Notes: a model not told the origin generated them from the letters alone. A DNA stretch of 64,000 bases from Azorhizobium doebereinerae UFLA1-100 (GCF_000473085.1 NZ_AXBA01000014.1:110280-174279); one strand, 5' to 3'. Positions 45,204-54,489 are shown, counted from the stretch's first letter. A program made the numbers and translations.

Positions 45204-46025
45204 CTATGGCTGGAGATGCGCGCGCAGGAAGGCCGTGACGCTGCTGAGCACCAGTTCAGGATGTTCGCGGTGGGGCACGTGCCCGCAGCCGGGCAGGATG
45301 TCCAGCGCCACCGGGCCGGCCACGCCCGCCGCGATGCGCCGGGGCTGGGCGGGCGAGGCGTATTCGTCGTCCGCCCCATGCAGCACCAGCACCGGGCAGC
45401 TGATGCGCGGCAAGGCGTCGTCCAGCGTCCAGCCGTCGAAGCCTGGCGCCAGCCAGCTGTCCACCCAGGCGGAGAGCACAAACGCCGCCTTCTCGCCGTG
45501 GTAGCGCGCCAGCTTGTCCATCTGGCCGGGTTGGGCGAAGGCGGCCTTGGCGGCGCGGATGCCGTCGCGCGTCACCTCCTCCACGAACGATTGCGCCGCC
45601 AGGGTGATAAGCGCCCGGCACGCCTGCGGATGGGCAGCGGCGACGCCCACCGCCATGCCCCCGCCCACGCTGTGGCCGAAGGCGATGAAGTCCTCGATGC
45701 CCAGGGCCTGACGCAGCGCCGCGAACCCGTCTCCCGCCTCGCGGGCGATGAAGTCCGGCGGGAAGGCGCCGGGATAGGGATCGGAGCGGCCGAAGCCGAG
45801 CCGGTCATAAGCGACCACCGGCCGGCCGGTGGCGGCGGCCAGCTGCGCCGGGAACTCCCGCCACACCTCCACGCTGCCGAGGGATTCGTGCAGCAGCACG
45901 ATGGGCGTGCGCGCGAACCCCGCGCCGGGCGCCGCGCCCCACACTTTCGCGAACAGCCGCCCGCCGGGCGACGGCACGACGGCCGTGAAGGCCTCGGGGG
46001 CGGGGGACGGGGCAAGCGGACGCAT
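45204..46025 (-). CDS. alpha/beta hydrolase
   Basis: A 273-residue alpha/beta hydrolase fold enzyme. The nucleophile elbow GHSVGG near residue 117, acid in LHGADDEYA near 218 and histidine in GCGHVPHREHPE near 246-257 form the catalytic triad. An oxyanion motif HES/HESLGS occurs near 46. No signal peptide, so cytosolic. Substrate unknown. It converges with the VOC dioxygenase, and such hydrolases often follow ring-cleavage enzymes, but the opposite strands argue against one pathway. Confidence 0.88.
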   Translation of the reverse strand: MRPLAPSPAPEAFTAVVPSPGGRLFAKVWGAAPGAGFARTPIVLLHESLGSVEVWREFPAQLAAATGRPVVAYDRLGFGRSDPYPGAFPPDFIAREAGDGFAALRQALGIEDFIAFGHSVGGGMAVGVAAAHPQACRALITLAAQSFVEEVTRDGIRAAKAAFAQPGQMDKLARYHGEKAAFVLSAWVDSWLAPGFDGWTLDDALPRISCPVLVLHGADDEYASPAQPRRIAAGVAGPVALDILPGCGHVPHREHPELVLSSVTAFLRAHLQP

Positions 46026-46254
46026 GGGCGGGGCATCTCACGGCGCCGGCCGGAGTGGCCGGTCCGCCCGGCATATCCCGGCGGGACACGCGCCGACAAG
46101 TGCGCGGGCGGCGGCACGGCGGTAGCGGTGCCGCTACGGCAGGCGGCGGGATGGCGCAGCGGAACCGGCTTTCGCGCCCGCGCGGGCCGGCATGACCACA
46201 CCTTCTCCATGTTTTGCGCCCCACATTGCGGCCTTCGCCGAGAGGGAGCCGACG

Positions 46255-47805
46255 ATGGCCGGTCGCTCAATTGCCACGCTCGCGCTGGCCCTGCTGGTCC
46301 TCTGCGGACCCGCCGGCGCGGCCACGACCAGCGGCCCCCCGCCCGCCGCCCCGGCGGGCGAGGCTGCCGCGCGGGAGACGCACGACGTTGCCTTCGTCGA
46401 TGCCCTCACCTGGGGCGTCACGCCCTCGGCCATGGCGGCGTTTCGCGCGCTCGGCCGCGCGGCGTGGCTGAAGGAGCAGTTGCACCCAGTCCCTACGCTG
46501 CCCGAGGCGGCGCAACGGCAGATCGACGCGCTCGCCATCAGCCACACCTCCGCCTTCGACCGCGCCGTCGCCTTCCGGGCGCGCGAGCTGGCCATGCAGC
46601 CGGTGGCCGACCCGGATGAGAAGGCCGCGCTCCAGAAGGCGTTCCAGGCGGACATGAGCGATGCCGCCCGGCAGGCGGCCGCCGCCAGCATCCTCAGGGC
46701 GCTCTACGGGCCGGACCAATTGCGCGGGCGGATGACGTGGTTCTGGCTCAACCATTTCAGCGTCCACCAGGGGAAGGGCAACCTGCGCCTGCTGGTGGGC
46801 GACTATGAGGACGCCGCCATCCGCCCCCCTGCGCTCGGCCGCTTCCGCGACCTGCTGGAGGCGACGCTCCGACACCCGGCGATGCTGCGCTATCTCGACA
46901 ATGCGGACAATGCCGCCAGCCGCATCAACGAGAATTACGCCCGCGAGATCATGGAGTTGCACACGCTCGGCGTCGGCTCCGGCTACAGCCAGGCGGACGT
47001 GGAGGCGCTGGCGCGCATCCTCACCGGGGTCGGCATTTCCACCCAGGGCGAGGCGCCGAGGCTCAAGCCGGAGTGGCAGCCGCTGCTGGTGCGCGACGGC
47101 CTGTTCGAGTTCAACCCGGCGCGGCACGATTTCTCCGACAAGGTGTTCCTCGGCCACGCCATCAAGGGCCGGGGCTTCGCCGAGGTGGAGGAGGCGCTGG
47201 ACATCCTCAGCCACGCGCCGGCCACCGCGCGCCACGTCTCGCGCCGGATCGCCACCTATTTCGTGGCGGATGATCCGCCGGAGGCGCTGGTGGCGCGCAT
47301 GGCCGCGACCTTCCAGGCCAGCGACGGCGACATCGCCGCCGTGCTCGACACCATGATCCGCGCGCCGGAGTTCGAGGGCGCGCTCGGCACCCGCTTCAAG
47401 GACCCGGTGCGCTATGTCTATTCCGCCGTGCGCCTCGCCTATGATGACAAGGTGATCACCAACACCCTGCCGGTGCAGAACTGGCTCAACCGGCTGGGCG
47501 AGGGGCTCTACGGCCACCAGACGCCGGACGGCTATCCGCTCGCCTCCGCCGCCTGGACCGCCTCCGGCCAGATGACCACGCGCTTCGAGATCGCCCGGCA
47601 GATCGGCGGCAATTCCGCCGGCCTGTTCAAGCCGGCGGACGGGGAGGGCGCGGAGCGGCCGGCCTTCCCGCTGCTCCAGAACAGCCTCTATTTCTCCAGC
47701 CTCCGGCTGCGGCTCTCCGCGCCGACGCGGCTGGCGCTGGAGGAAGCCACCTCGCCGCAGGACTGGAACACCCTGTTCCTGTCCTCGCCCGAATTCATGC
47801 GCTGA
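46255..47805 (+). CDS. DUF1800 domain protein, secreted
   Basis: A 516-residue DUF1800 protein. A signal peptide SIATLALALLVLCGPAGA covers residues 5-22. Family segments include LTWGVTPSAMAAF near 48-60, MTWFWLNHFSVH near 159-170, NENYAREIMELHTLG near 223-237 and RKIATYFV-like RRIATYFVADDPP near 330. The start at 46255 follows GAGAGGGAG. It precedes a DUF1501 gene by 21 bp; the pair occurs together in many bacteria and is thought to be exported, but its function is unknown. Confidence 0.9.
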   Translation: MAGRSIATLALALLVLCGPAGAATTSGPPPAAPAGEAAARETHDVAFVDALTWGVTPSAMAAFRALGRAAWLKEQLHPVPTLPEAAQRQIDALAISHTSAFDRAVAFRARELAMQPVADPDEKAALQKAFQADMSDAARQAAAASILRALYGPDQLRGRMTWFWLNHFSVHQGKGNLRLLVGDYEDAAIRPPALGRFRDLLEATLRHPAMLRYLDNADNAASRINENYAREIMELHTLGVGSGYSQADVEALARILTGVGISTQGEAPRLKPEWQPLLVRDGLFEFNPARHDFSDKVFLGHAIKGRGFAEVEEALDILSHAPATARHVSRRIATYFVADDPPEALVARMAATFQASDGDIAAVLDTMIRAPEFEGALGTRFKDPVRYVYSAVRLAYDDKVITNTLPVQNWLNRLGEGLYGHQTPDGYPLASAAWTASGQMTTRFEIARQIGGNSAGLFKPADGEGAERPAFPLLQNSLYFSSLRLRLSAPTRLALEEATSPQDWNTLFLSSPEFMR

Positions 47806-47826
47806 GCCGCACCGAGGGAGACGCGG

Positions 47827-49032
47827 ATGGGCATCGATCGGCGGGCATTCATCACCGCTCTGGCGGCGGCGGCGTCCAGCACGGCGTCCATGACCGTGGC
47901 CGGGCGGGTGTGGGCTGCGCCCAAGGCGGACGCGGCGCTGCTGGTCGTGTTCCTGCGCGGGGCCTATGACGCGGCCAATGTGGTCATCCCCACCGGCAGC
48001 AGCTTCTATTACGAGAGCCGGTCGACGCTGGCCATCGCCAGGCCCGATCCCCTGGTGGCGACGTCCGCCGTGCGGCTCGACGCCGACTACGGCCTGCACC
48101 CGGCGCTGAAGGACACCATCTACCCGCTGTTCCAGCGCGGGCAGGCGGCCTTCGTGCCGTTCGCCGGCACAGACGACCTGACGCGCAGCCATTTCGAGAC
48201 CCAGGACACCATCGAGCTGGGCCAGGAGGCCGCCGGCACGCGCGACTACCGCTCCGGCTTCATGGCGCGCCTCGCGCGCGAGCTGACGCGGGTGCGGCCC
48301 ATCGCCTTCACCGAGCAATTGCCGCTGACCTTCCAGGGCGGTGATCCGGTGCCCAATATCGCCATCGCCAGCGTCGGCAAGCCGGGCATCGACGCGCGGC
48401 AGGCGCGGCTCATCGCCTCCATGTATGCCGGCGGGCCGCTGGCCGGGGCGGTGGAGGAAGGTTTCCGGGTGCGCGACCGGGTCTATCAGGACGTGAGCGA
48501 GCACATGATGGAGGCGAGCCGGGGCGCGGCCTCGCCCAAGGGCTTCGAACTCTCCGCCCGGCGCATCGGCCGGCTGATGCGCGAGCAGTTCAACCTCGGC
48601 TTCGTCGATGTGGGCGGCTGGGACACCCACGTCAACCAGGGCGCGGCGGGCGGCTATCTGGCCGACCGGCTGAGCGAATTGGGGCGCGGCATCGCCGGCT
48701 TCGTCGAGGAGATCGGCCCGAAGTGGAACGACACGGTGGTGGTGGTGCTGTCCGAGTTCGGCCGCACCTTCCGCGAGAACGGCAACAAGGGCACCGACCA
48801 CGGCCACGGCAGCGTCTATTGGGTGCTGGGCGGCAATGTGCACGGCGGGCGCATCGCCGGCCCGCAGGTGGCGGTGGACCAGGCGCATCTGTTCCAGAAC
48901 CGCGACTATCCGGTGCTGACCGACTATCGCGCCCTGCTGGGCGGGCTGTTCCAGAGGCTCTACGGCCTCACGCCGGAGAGCCTGGAGCGTGTCTTCGCCG
49001 GCGCCCGCCCGCAGGACCTGGCGCTGGTGTGA
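47827..49032 (+). CDS. DUF1501 domain protein, Tat-exported
   Basis: A 401-residue DUF1501 protein, distantly related to the alkaline phosphatase/sulfatase fold. The leader DRRAFITALAAAASSTASM near residues 4-22 is Tat-like. Mature-part landmarks are LLVVFLRGAYDAANVVIP near 38-55, FVDVGGWDTHVNQG near 259-272 and VVVLSEFGRTFRENGNKGTDHG near 302-323. The conserved Asp/His residues in WDTH, SEFGR and TDHGHG probably bind metal. It forms an operon with the DUF1800 gene. Export through Tat suggests cofactor or metal insertion before secretion. Confidence 0.9.
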   Translation: MGIDRRAFITALAAAASSTASMTVAGRVWAAPKADAALLVVFLRGAYDAANVVIPTGSSFYYESRSTLAIARPDPLVATSAVRLDADYGLHPALKDTIYPLFQRGQAAFVPFAGTDDLTRSHFETQDTIELGQEAAGTRDYRSGFMARLARELTRVRPIAFTEQLPLTFQGGDPVPNIAIASVGKPGIDARQARLIASMYAGGPLAGAVEEGFRVRDRVYQDVSEHMMEASRGAASPKGFELSARRIGRLMREQFNLGFVDVGGWDTHVNQGAAGGYLADRLSELGRGIAGFVEEIGPKWNDTVVVVLSEFGRTFRENGNKGTDHGHGSVYWVLGGNVHGGRIAGPQVAVDQAHLFQNRDYPVLTDYRALLGGLFQRLYGLTPESLERVFAGARPQDLALV

Positions 49033-49084
49033 GCGCCGCCCGTATGGGCGAGGGGGAAGGGCCGTGCTCCCTCCCCCTTGCTGA

Positions 49085-50041
49085 TCAGGCGGCCAGCACG
49101 TGCACGCTGAACAGGCCGGCGGCGTCGGTCCACAGGCGCCCGGGCGTCCAGCCGGCGGCGGCGGCGAGATCACGGAAGCCGTCCGGGGTATATTTGTAGC
49201 TGGATTCCGTGTGCAGGCTCTCGCCCGCCGCGAACGGGAAGGCCCGGCCGGCGAGATGCACGGCCTGGGCGCGGCGGCTCACCAGATGCATCTCGATGCG
49301 GCGGGCCGGGGCGTTGAACACCGCGCGGTGGGTGAAGGCGGCAAGGTCGAAGTCGGTGGCGAGCTCGCGGTTGGCGCGGGCCAGCAGATTGAGGTTGAAG
49401 CGGGCGGTGACGCCGGCCGCGTCATTATAGGCGGCATCCAGCAGGCGCGGGTCCTTGACCAGATCCACCCCGACGATGAAGCGCGATCCCGCGCCGAGCG
49501 TTCGCCGGGCGTGGGCGAGGAAGGCGCGGGCGGCGTCCGGGTCGAAATTGCCGATGGTCGAGCCGGGGAAGAAGCCAACCAGCGGGCGGCCGCGCACCGC
49601 CTCCGGCAAAGCGAACGGCTGGGTGAAGTCCGCCGCCACCGGCAGCACGGCGAGGCCCGGCGCCTCGGCCCTGAGCGCGGCCGCGGCCTGGGTGAGGAAA
49701 TCGCCGGAGATGTCCACCGGCACATAAGCGGCAAGGCCCGGCATGGCGTCCAGCAGCAGGCGCACCTTGGCGCTCGACCCGCTGCCGAACTCCACCAGCG
49801 CCGCCCCCTCCGGCACCAAAGCGCCGATCTCGGCGGCATGGGCGCGCAGGATCTCCATCTCCGCCCGCGTGGGATAATATTCCTTCTGGCGGGTGATCTC
49901 CTCGAACAAAGCCGAGCCGGCGGCATCGTAGAAATATTTCGGCGCCAGGCGCTTGGGGCGGGCGGCGAGGCCGGCGGCGAGGTCGGCGGCGAACGGGGAC
50001 TGCGCCGGGGGGAGGGGGGCGCGGCGGGCGGTGTCGGGCAT
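49085..50041 (-). CDS. egtD: L-histidine N(alpha)-methyltransferase EgtD
   Basis: A 318-residue SAM-dependent methyltransferase that makes hercynine from histidine, the first step of ergothioneine synthesis. KYFYDAAGSALFEEITRQKEYYPTR near residues 36-60, VEFGSGSSAKVRLLLDA near 87-103 (SAM motif I), and GFFPGSTIGNFDPDAA near 160-175 are hallmark EgtD sequences. The ATG at 50041 gives the normal length. It follows egtB by 17 bp in a leftward operon. Confidence 0.95.
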   Translation of the reverse strand: MPDTARRAPLPPAQSPFAADLAAGLAARPKRLAPKYFYDAAGSALFEEITRQKEYYPTRAEMEILRAHAAEIGALVPEGAALVEFGSGSSAKVRLLLDAMPGLAAYVPVDISGDFLTQAAAALRAEAPGLAVLPVAADFTQPFALPEAVRGRPLVGFFPGSTIGNFDPDAARAFLAHARRTLGAGSRFIVGVDLVKDPRLLDAAYNDAAGVTARFNLNLLARANRELATDFDLAAFTHRAVFNAPARRIEMHLVSRRAQAVHLAGRAFPFAAGESLHTESSYKYTPDGFRDLAAAAGWTPGRLWTDAAGLFSVHVLAA

Positions 50042-50058
50042 GCGGGGGCTCCCGGTTG

Positions 50059-51396
50059 TCAGGCGGTCTCGTCGGCGAGGCGCAGGCCGGTGAACTGCCA
50101 GCGCTGGTGGGGGTGGAAGAAGTTGCGGTAGGTGAGGCGGGCATGGCCGTCGGGCGTCGCCAGCGCCGCGCCGCGCAGCACCATCTGGTTGACCATGAAC
50201 TTGCCGTTGTATTCGCCCAGCGCGCCGGGCTCGGCGCGGTAGCCGGGATAGGCGGCATAGGCGCTGCGGGTCCATTGCCAGACCACGCCGAAGGCGTCGT
50301 CCAGCAGGCCCTGGTGGGCCGCCACCTCGAACGCCTGCTCGGTGGGCAGGGCGCGGCCGGCGAAGCGGGCGAAGGCGTCGGCCTCGTAATAGCTGACGTG
50401 GCAGACCGGCGCCTGCGGGTCCACCGGCTTCAGCCCGGCGAGCCCGAAGGCGTGCCAGCCGCCGTCCTGCCCACGCCCGCCTTGCCCACGTCCATCCTGC
50501 CCGCGTCCATCTTGCCAGCGCCAGTAGAGCGGCGCCTCCCAGCCGCCTGCCTCAACGGCAGCCCAGCCTTCGGAAAGCCATAGAAGCGGGTCCTGATAGC
50601 CGCCGGCCTCCATGAAGGCCATCCAGTCGGCATTGGTCACCAGCGCCGGGGCGATGCGGGTGGCGGGCAGGAGCACGCGATGGGCGGGGCCTTCATTGTC
50701 ATAGGCGAACCCCGCGCCCGCGTGGCCGATGCGGTGGAGGCCCTCGGGCATGGCGCGCATCTCGCCCATGCCGCTGGCGCGGCGGGTGCCGGGCATGGTC
50801 CAGTCCGGGTCGTAGGCCGGCAGCAGCGGGTTCTGCGCCAAGGCGTGCAGGATGTCGGTGAGCATCAGTTCCTGGTGCTGCTGCTCGTGGTTGAGGCCGA
50901 TGGCGACCACCGGGGCGAGGGCGGCGAACAGCGCCGCGTCCGCCTCCGCGATCAGCCGCCGCATGGCGGCGTCCACATGAGCGCGATAATCGCCCACCTC
51001 CGCGACGCTGGGGCGGGTGATGAGCCCGCGCTTCGGCCGCTCGTGCCGGGGGCCGGCGGCGACGTAATAGGAATTGAACAGGAAGCCGAAGCGCGGGTCG
51101 AACGGCACGTAGCCGGGGGCATATTCGGCCAGCACGAACTGCTCGAAGAACCAGGTGGTGTGGGCGCGGTGCCATTTCACCGGGCTGGCGTCGGGCATGG
51201 ACTGGATCACCTGCTCCTCCGCCGACAGCGGGGCGGCGCGGCGCTCGGTCTCCGCGCGCACGGCGGCGAAGGCGGCGCCCAGCGCCGCGCGCGGCGCGGC
51301 GTGCGGCGGCTCCGGGGATGCGTCGGACGGGGGGATGTGGGGCGCCAGATGGGGGGGCATGTGGCTCGTCATGTGCCTGTTCATGTGCCTCTCCAT
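50059..51396 (-). CDS. egtB: ergothioneine biosynthesis sulfoxide synthase EgtB
   Basis: A 445-residue non-haem iron enzyme joining hercynine and a thiol. The N-terminal DinB-like domain has HRAHTTWFFEQF near residues 76-87 and the iron motif HEQQHQE near 170-176; the C-terminal FGE-sulfatase domain has GYQDP...LYWRWQ, VCHVSYYEADAFARFAGRALPTE and YRNFFHPHQRWQFTGLR. An unusual insert near residues 298-313 repeats QDGRG/QGGRG, encoded by a 15-bp array. The first 25 residues are Met/His-rich (RHMNRHMTSHM), so the true start may be any of several ATGs. Confidence 0.94.
   Translation of the reverse strand: MERHMNRHMTSHMPPHLAPHIPPSDASPEPPHAAPRAALGAAFAAVRAETERRAAPLSAEEQVIQSMPDASPVKWHRAHTTWFFEQFVLAEYAPGYVPFDPRFGFLFNSYYVAAGPRHERPKRGLITRPSVAEVGDYRAHVDAAMRRLIAEADAALFAALAPVVAIGLNHEQQHQELMLTDILHALAQNPLLPAYDPDWTMPGTRRASGMGEMRAMPEGLHRIGHAGAGFAYDNEGPAHRVLLPATRIAPALVTNADWMAFMEAGGYQDPLLWLSEGWAAVEAGGWEAPLYWRWQDGRGQDGRGQGGRGQDGGWHAFGLAGLKPVDPQAPVCHVSYYEADAFARFAGRALPTEQAFEVAAHQGLLDDAFGVVWQWTRSAYAAYPGYRAEPGALGEYNGKFMVNQMVLRGAALATPDGHARLTYRNFFHPHQRWQFTGLRLADETA
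50462..50523. repeat. 15-bp tandem array inside egtB
   Basis: About four 15-bp units (CGTCCATCCTGCCC-like on the top strand) encode the WQDGRG.DGRGQGGRGQ loop of EgtB. The period keeps frame. Shared words with arrays at 35.0, 55.6 and 14.7 kb (CATCCTG) suggest related origin. Confidence 0.7.
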
Positions 51397-51708
51397 TGGG
51401 CAGGCGGCGCGGTGCGCGCGGGGCGCGGCGGCGGCCGCAGGCCGTGTCCGCGGGTCGCCGGCAGGGGGCCGGCGGGATTGGGGGAACGGACGCGGGGACC
51501 AACGCGTTACGCTGACGCTTGTTCCTTAGGCGTATTCCTCGGGGCGCATTCCTTCGGGCGCATTCCTTGGGGCCCATCCTCGGGCCCGGTCCTTCGGCCC
51601 ATCCCTGGGGCCATTTTTTGTGCACAATCGCTGCCGCGTGTCGGAGGTTTGGGCTGGCAGCGCGCCCACGCCCTTCTAATATAACGGACGAATCACGAAA
51701 GGCGCGCC
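51397..51708. repeat. gap with 14-bp tandem array between egtB and NUDIX-H1 gene
   Basis: This 312-bp divergent gap has no gene. GCATTCCTT-like units begin near 51532, 51546, 51560 and 51573-51574, 14 bp apart, then decay through CCCATCCCTGGGG to a run of T residues (about 51612-51617). The left part is GC-rich and the segment before 51709 is more AT-rich (TTCTAATATAACGG), so the NUDIX promoter probably lies near 51670-51690. Confidence 0.6.
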
Positions 51709-52854
51709 ATGAAATCGGTGCCCAATTCCCGCGCCATGCGCCGGATGCAATATGCGGCCCTTCCCTATCGCCAGCGGCAGGACGGCGAAGTGCAGATCCG
51801 CCTCATCACCTCCCGCGAGACGCGCCGCTGGGTGATCCCGAAGGGCTGGCCGATGAAGGGCCTGACCCCGGCCAAGGCGGCCGCGCGCGAGGCCTATGAG
51901 GAAGCCGGCCTGCTGGGCAGCATCTCCAGCGAGCCGCTGGGTCTTTATGCCTATGACAAGCGCCTCGCGCTCCAGACGGTGCCGTGTGACGTCATGGTGT
52001 TTCCGCTGAAGGTGAAGCGCTACCTGAAGAAATGGCCCGAGCGCTCGGAGCGCTTCGGCTTCTGGTTCTCCATCGAGAGCGCGGCGGCGGCGGTGCATGA
52101 GCCCGATCTCGGCCAATTGATCCTCGACTTCGGCGCCATGATGGCCGAGCGCTTCGCCCAGAAGCGCTCCCGCGCGCCCCTGGCACCCAGCCTGGCGCCG
52201 AGCCTGGTGCCGGCGGACGGCGAGGGTCTGCCGGGCGAGAATTTGCCGGGCGTGGCGCCGGCGGCGGCCGGGGCGATGGATTTCGACGCCGACGGCCCGC
52301 CGGTGAAGGCGGCGAAGCGGCGGCTGAAGATCCCGCCCAAGGGGCCGTCGAAGCGCGCCGACAAATATGCGCGCGCCGACGGGGCGGCCGAGCCGCCGGA
52401 CGGCGCGAAGGCGGCCAAGGGCAAGGCCGCCCCTGGCAAGGTCGCCACTGGCAAGGCCGCCGCCCCGAAGGTCGCCAAGGCAAAGGCGGCCAACCCGGAG
52501 TTGGTCAAGCCGGAGTTGGCCGAGCCGGAACGGGCCGAGGGGGAGACCGACGCCCTGCCGGCGGCCGGACCGGAGACGGCCGGCGAGGTGGCCGCGAAAG
52601 CGAAGGCCGCCAAGGCCAAGGCTGCCAAGCCCAAAGTGAGCAAGCCCGAGGAGACCAAGGCCAAGGGCAAGCCCGAGACGGCGAAGGCCAAGGCGGCGAA
52701 GGCGAAAGCCAAGACGGCCAAGCCCAAGGCGCCCAAGGGCAAGGCGCAGCGGGCCGTTCCGCTGGAGGCTGACGAGGATGCCCAGGGCGGCTGGAGCGCG
52801 GAAGACACGCGCCACCTGCCCCAGGGCCTGCCGTTCCCCCCCACGCGCCATTAG
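51709..52854 (+). CDS. NUDIX hydrolase with histone H1-like C-terminal tail
   Basis: A 381-residue two-part protein. Residues 1-150 are a NUDIX domain with WVIPKGWPMKG near 41-51 and the NUDIX helix AAAREAYEEAGL near 57-68, as in diadenosine/diphosphoinositol polyphosphate hydrolases; the Glu of the GX5E part is replaced. From about residue 200 to 355 the chain is a long Ala/Lys/Pro tail with many KAAKAKA, KPK and TAKAK repeats, like bacterial histone H1 homologues. The ATG follows AAGGCGCG. Nucleic-acid or polyphosphate binding by the tail is inference. Confidence 0.8.
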   Translation: MKSVPNSRAMRRMQYAALPYRQRQDGEVQIRLITSRETRRWVIPKGWPMKGLTPAKAAAREAYEEAGLLGSISSEPLGLYAYDKRLALQTVPCDVMVFPLKVKRYLKKWPERSERFGFWFSIESAAAAVHEPDLGQLILDFGAMMAERFAQKRSRAPLAPSLAPSLVPADGEGLPGENLPGVAPAAAGAMDFDADGPPVKAAKRRLKIPPKGPSKRADKYARADGAAEPPDGAKAAKGKAAPGKVATGKAAAPKVAKAKAANPELVKPELAEPERAEGETDALPAAGPETAGEVAAKAKAAKAKAAKPKVSKPEETKAKGKPETAKAKAAKAKAKTAKPKAPKGKAQRAVPLEADEDAQGGWSAEDTRHLPQGLPFPPTRH

Positions 52855-53181
52855 AGCGTCTTCGAGCGAAGGGGTGTCCCATTCGCGTGAAGAAAATGCG
52901 ATAAAACAAACAGATAGAGAATTTCACCGCTTCAGGGAAACGGGGAAACGCCCTGGCACGGCGACGCCGTCCCCGGTCCCGCGCCTGGGAGCGCTGGCGG
53001 GCGCGGCCCCACAGACACGTTCCTCCAGGCCTTCCGGCCCGGCTTTCCGCGGCGGCGGGCCCCCGTTTCGGCAAGCCCGGTCCTTCGGCGCCGCCGCGGC
53101 GCGGCCGGACCACGCCGGCGGAGCGGCTACCCGCGCGGCGAGCTGGTCACCGGCGGCGGGCGGCCTGCGCCAGGGGGGTGC
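52855..53181. repeat. gap with a degenerate intergenic repeat
   Basis: No gene is seen. The segment 52853-52930 (AGAGCGTCTTCGAGCGAAGG, later GCGTGAAGAAAATGCG and ATAAAACAAACAGATAGAG) closely resembles intergenic repeats that I know from many Rhizobiales genomes. It contains the palindrome TTCGAGCGAA. The following 250 bp are GC-rich with no feature I can name. Confidence 0.45.
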
Positions 53182-54015
53182 TCAGCCGCCGTAAGGAAGG
53201 TTCAGGAGCGAGGCGCTCACGTCGCTGGACACGCTGCTGCTGGTGGTGTCGAACAACTGCAGATCGGGGTTCGAACCGGAGACGCTGCCGCCGTCGAAAA
53301 GGGCGAGGATCGGATCGGAACTGCTGTTCTGGGTCGCGTCCCACACCGCGGTGAAGCGGTTCAGCAACTGATCGACCTTGGTGGGGTCCTGCAGGTCGGC
53401 CACGTTGAATTTCGCGTCCACCTCGGCCTTCTGGGTGGCGATGTCCATGCTGCCCATGCTGGCGGGGAAGCCGTAGACGGTCTGGACGACCTGCCAGATC
53501 GCCGCATCGCCAAGGACTTGGTAGGTGCTTGTGATGTTGGCGGCATTTTCCTTGAAATAGAGCGCCAGCTGAACGCCCTGGTCATCCTGGCCGACGCTGG
53601 TCTGCAGCGATTGCTGCACGTAATTGTTGACCACCTCCTGCGTGGTCGCGGGCGTATAGCTGGAACTCGATGCGTTCGGGTTGAGGTTGCTGAACGCCTT
53701 GGCGAAGGTGGCGAACTTGGTGTCCGCCAACTGGTTGGCGAAGCTGGAGGTGCTGGACAGATCGCTGTTCAGCACCTCCTTCATATAGGCCTTGGCATAG
53801 GCCATGTCCGAGAGGCCGTAGGCCGTCATGGCATAGTTGAACAATTGGTAGTTGTTGACGAAGTCGTCGACCGTTTTCACGCTGCCGATATTGGCCTCGT
53901 AATAGGCCGTGGCACGGGAGACCTCCGGCGTGGCGGCTTCCTGTTGCAGCGCTGCGGCGCTGTTCTTCGTGTAGTAATTGTAGGTCGCGAATGTCGACCC
54001 CAGATAAATGGACAT
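53182..54015 (-). CDS. DUF1217 domain protein
   Basis: A 277-residue protein of the DUF1217 family, often encoded near flagellar genes in alphaproteobacteria. It starts MSIYLGSTFATYNYYTKNSAAALQ, has TVDDFVNNYQLFNYAMTAYGLSDMAYAKAYMKEVL near 52-86 and a Ser/Asp-rich C-terminus. It has no signal peptide or cysteine and is rich in Ala, Ser and Gln. Codon use is less GC-biased than its neighbours. The ATG at 54015 follows GGGAG; an ATG two codons upstream is possible. No flagellar gene is adjacent, so the role is unknown. Confidence 0.82.
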   Translation of the reverse strand: MSIYLGSTFATYNYYTKNSAAALQQEAATPEVSRATAYYEANIGSVKTVDDFVNNYQLFNYAMTAYGLSDMAYAKAYMKEVLNSDLSSTSSFANQLADTKFATFAKAFSNLNPNASSSSYTPATTQEVVNNYVQQSLQTSVGQDDQGVQLALYFKENAANITSTYQVLGDAAIWQVVQTVYGFPASMGSMDIATQKAEVDAKFNVADLQDPTKVDQLLNRFTAVWDATQNSSSDPILALFDGGSVSGSNPDLQLFDTTSSSVSSDVSASLLNLPYGG

Positions 54016-54489
54016 GCCCATCTCCCGCGCGGACCGATGACGGCTTCGGACTGTTTCCATGAAATGTCGCATGAATCTGAGCTTGGAGTGGAGCGTAAAT
54101 ACGCCAAATCCGGCATGTATATATATATTGAATGAGAGACGTTAGGTAACTTAAATGTCCTTCAAGGCTAAGACAAAATAACACGAAGATGTGAGGCGCG
54201 TCTAAATTACGCTACGACATATTCCCCTTCGGAAGGAAAATTTATCGTATTATCAATAGGTGTCACGGATCGATGAATGTCTACATTACGAACATGTAAT
54301 GTTCCCGTTAGATTGGTCACCATTGGTAAGGCTATGTGCTGTCCGGCAAAAGGAGGAGAGCAAGCCTGGAGAAAGCTCTGCTCCCAAGTCTCCAGCCGAC
54401 GCGTCAAGCGCCCGCGGTATGCAGAGCGAATATTACGATGCGTCATGTATCTGCCAATGCTCCGGACGCACATCACAAGGTAAATGCGC
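54016..54489. promoter_or_regulatory. AT-rich divergent promoter region with dyad
   Basis: This 474-bp gap between divergent genes is the most AT-rich stretch in the window (54110-54330 especially). It contains a dyad ACATTAC-N6-GTAATGT at 54283-54302, about 190 bp before the rightward gene and 270 bp before the DUF1217 gene. The 20-bp length resembles LuxR- or TetR-type operators, but this is inference. A leftward frame from about 54545 to 54207 has no recognisable product. Confidence 0.45.
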
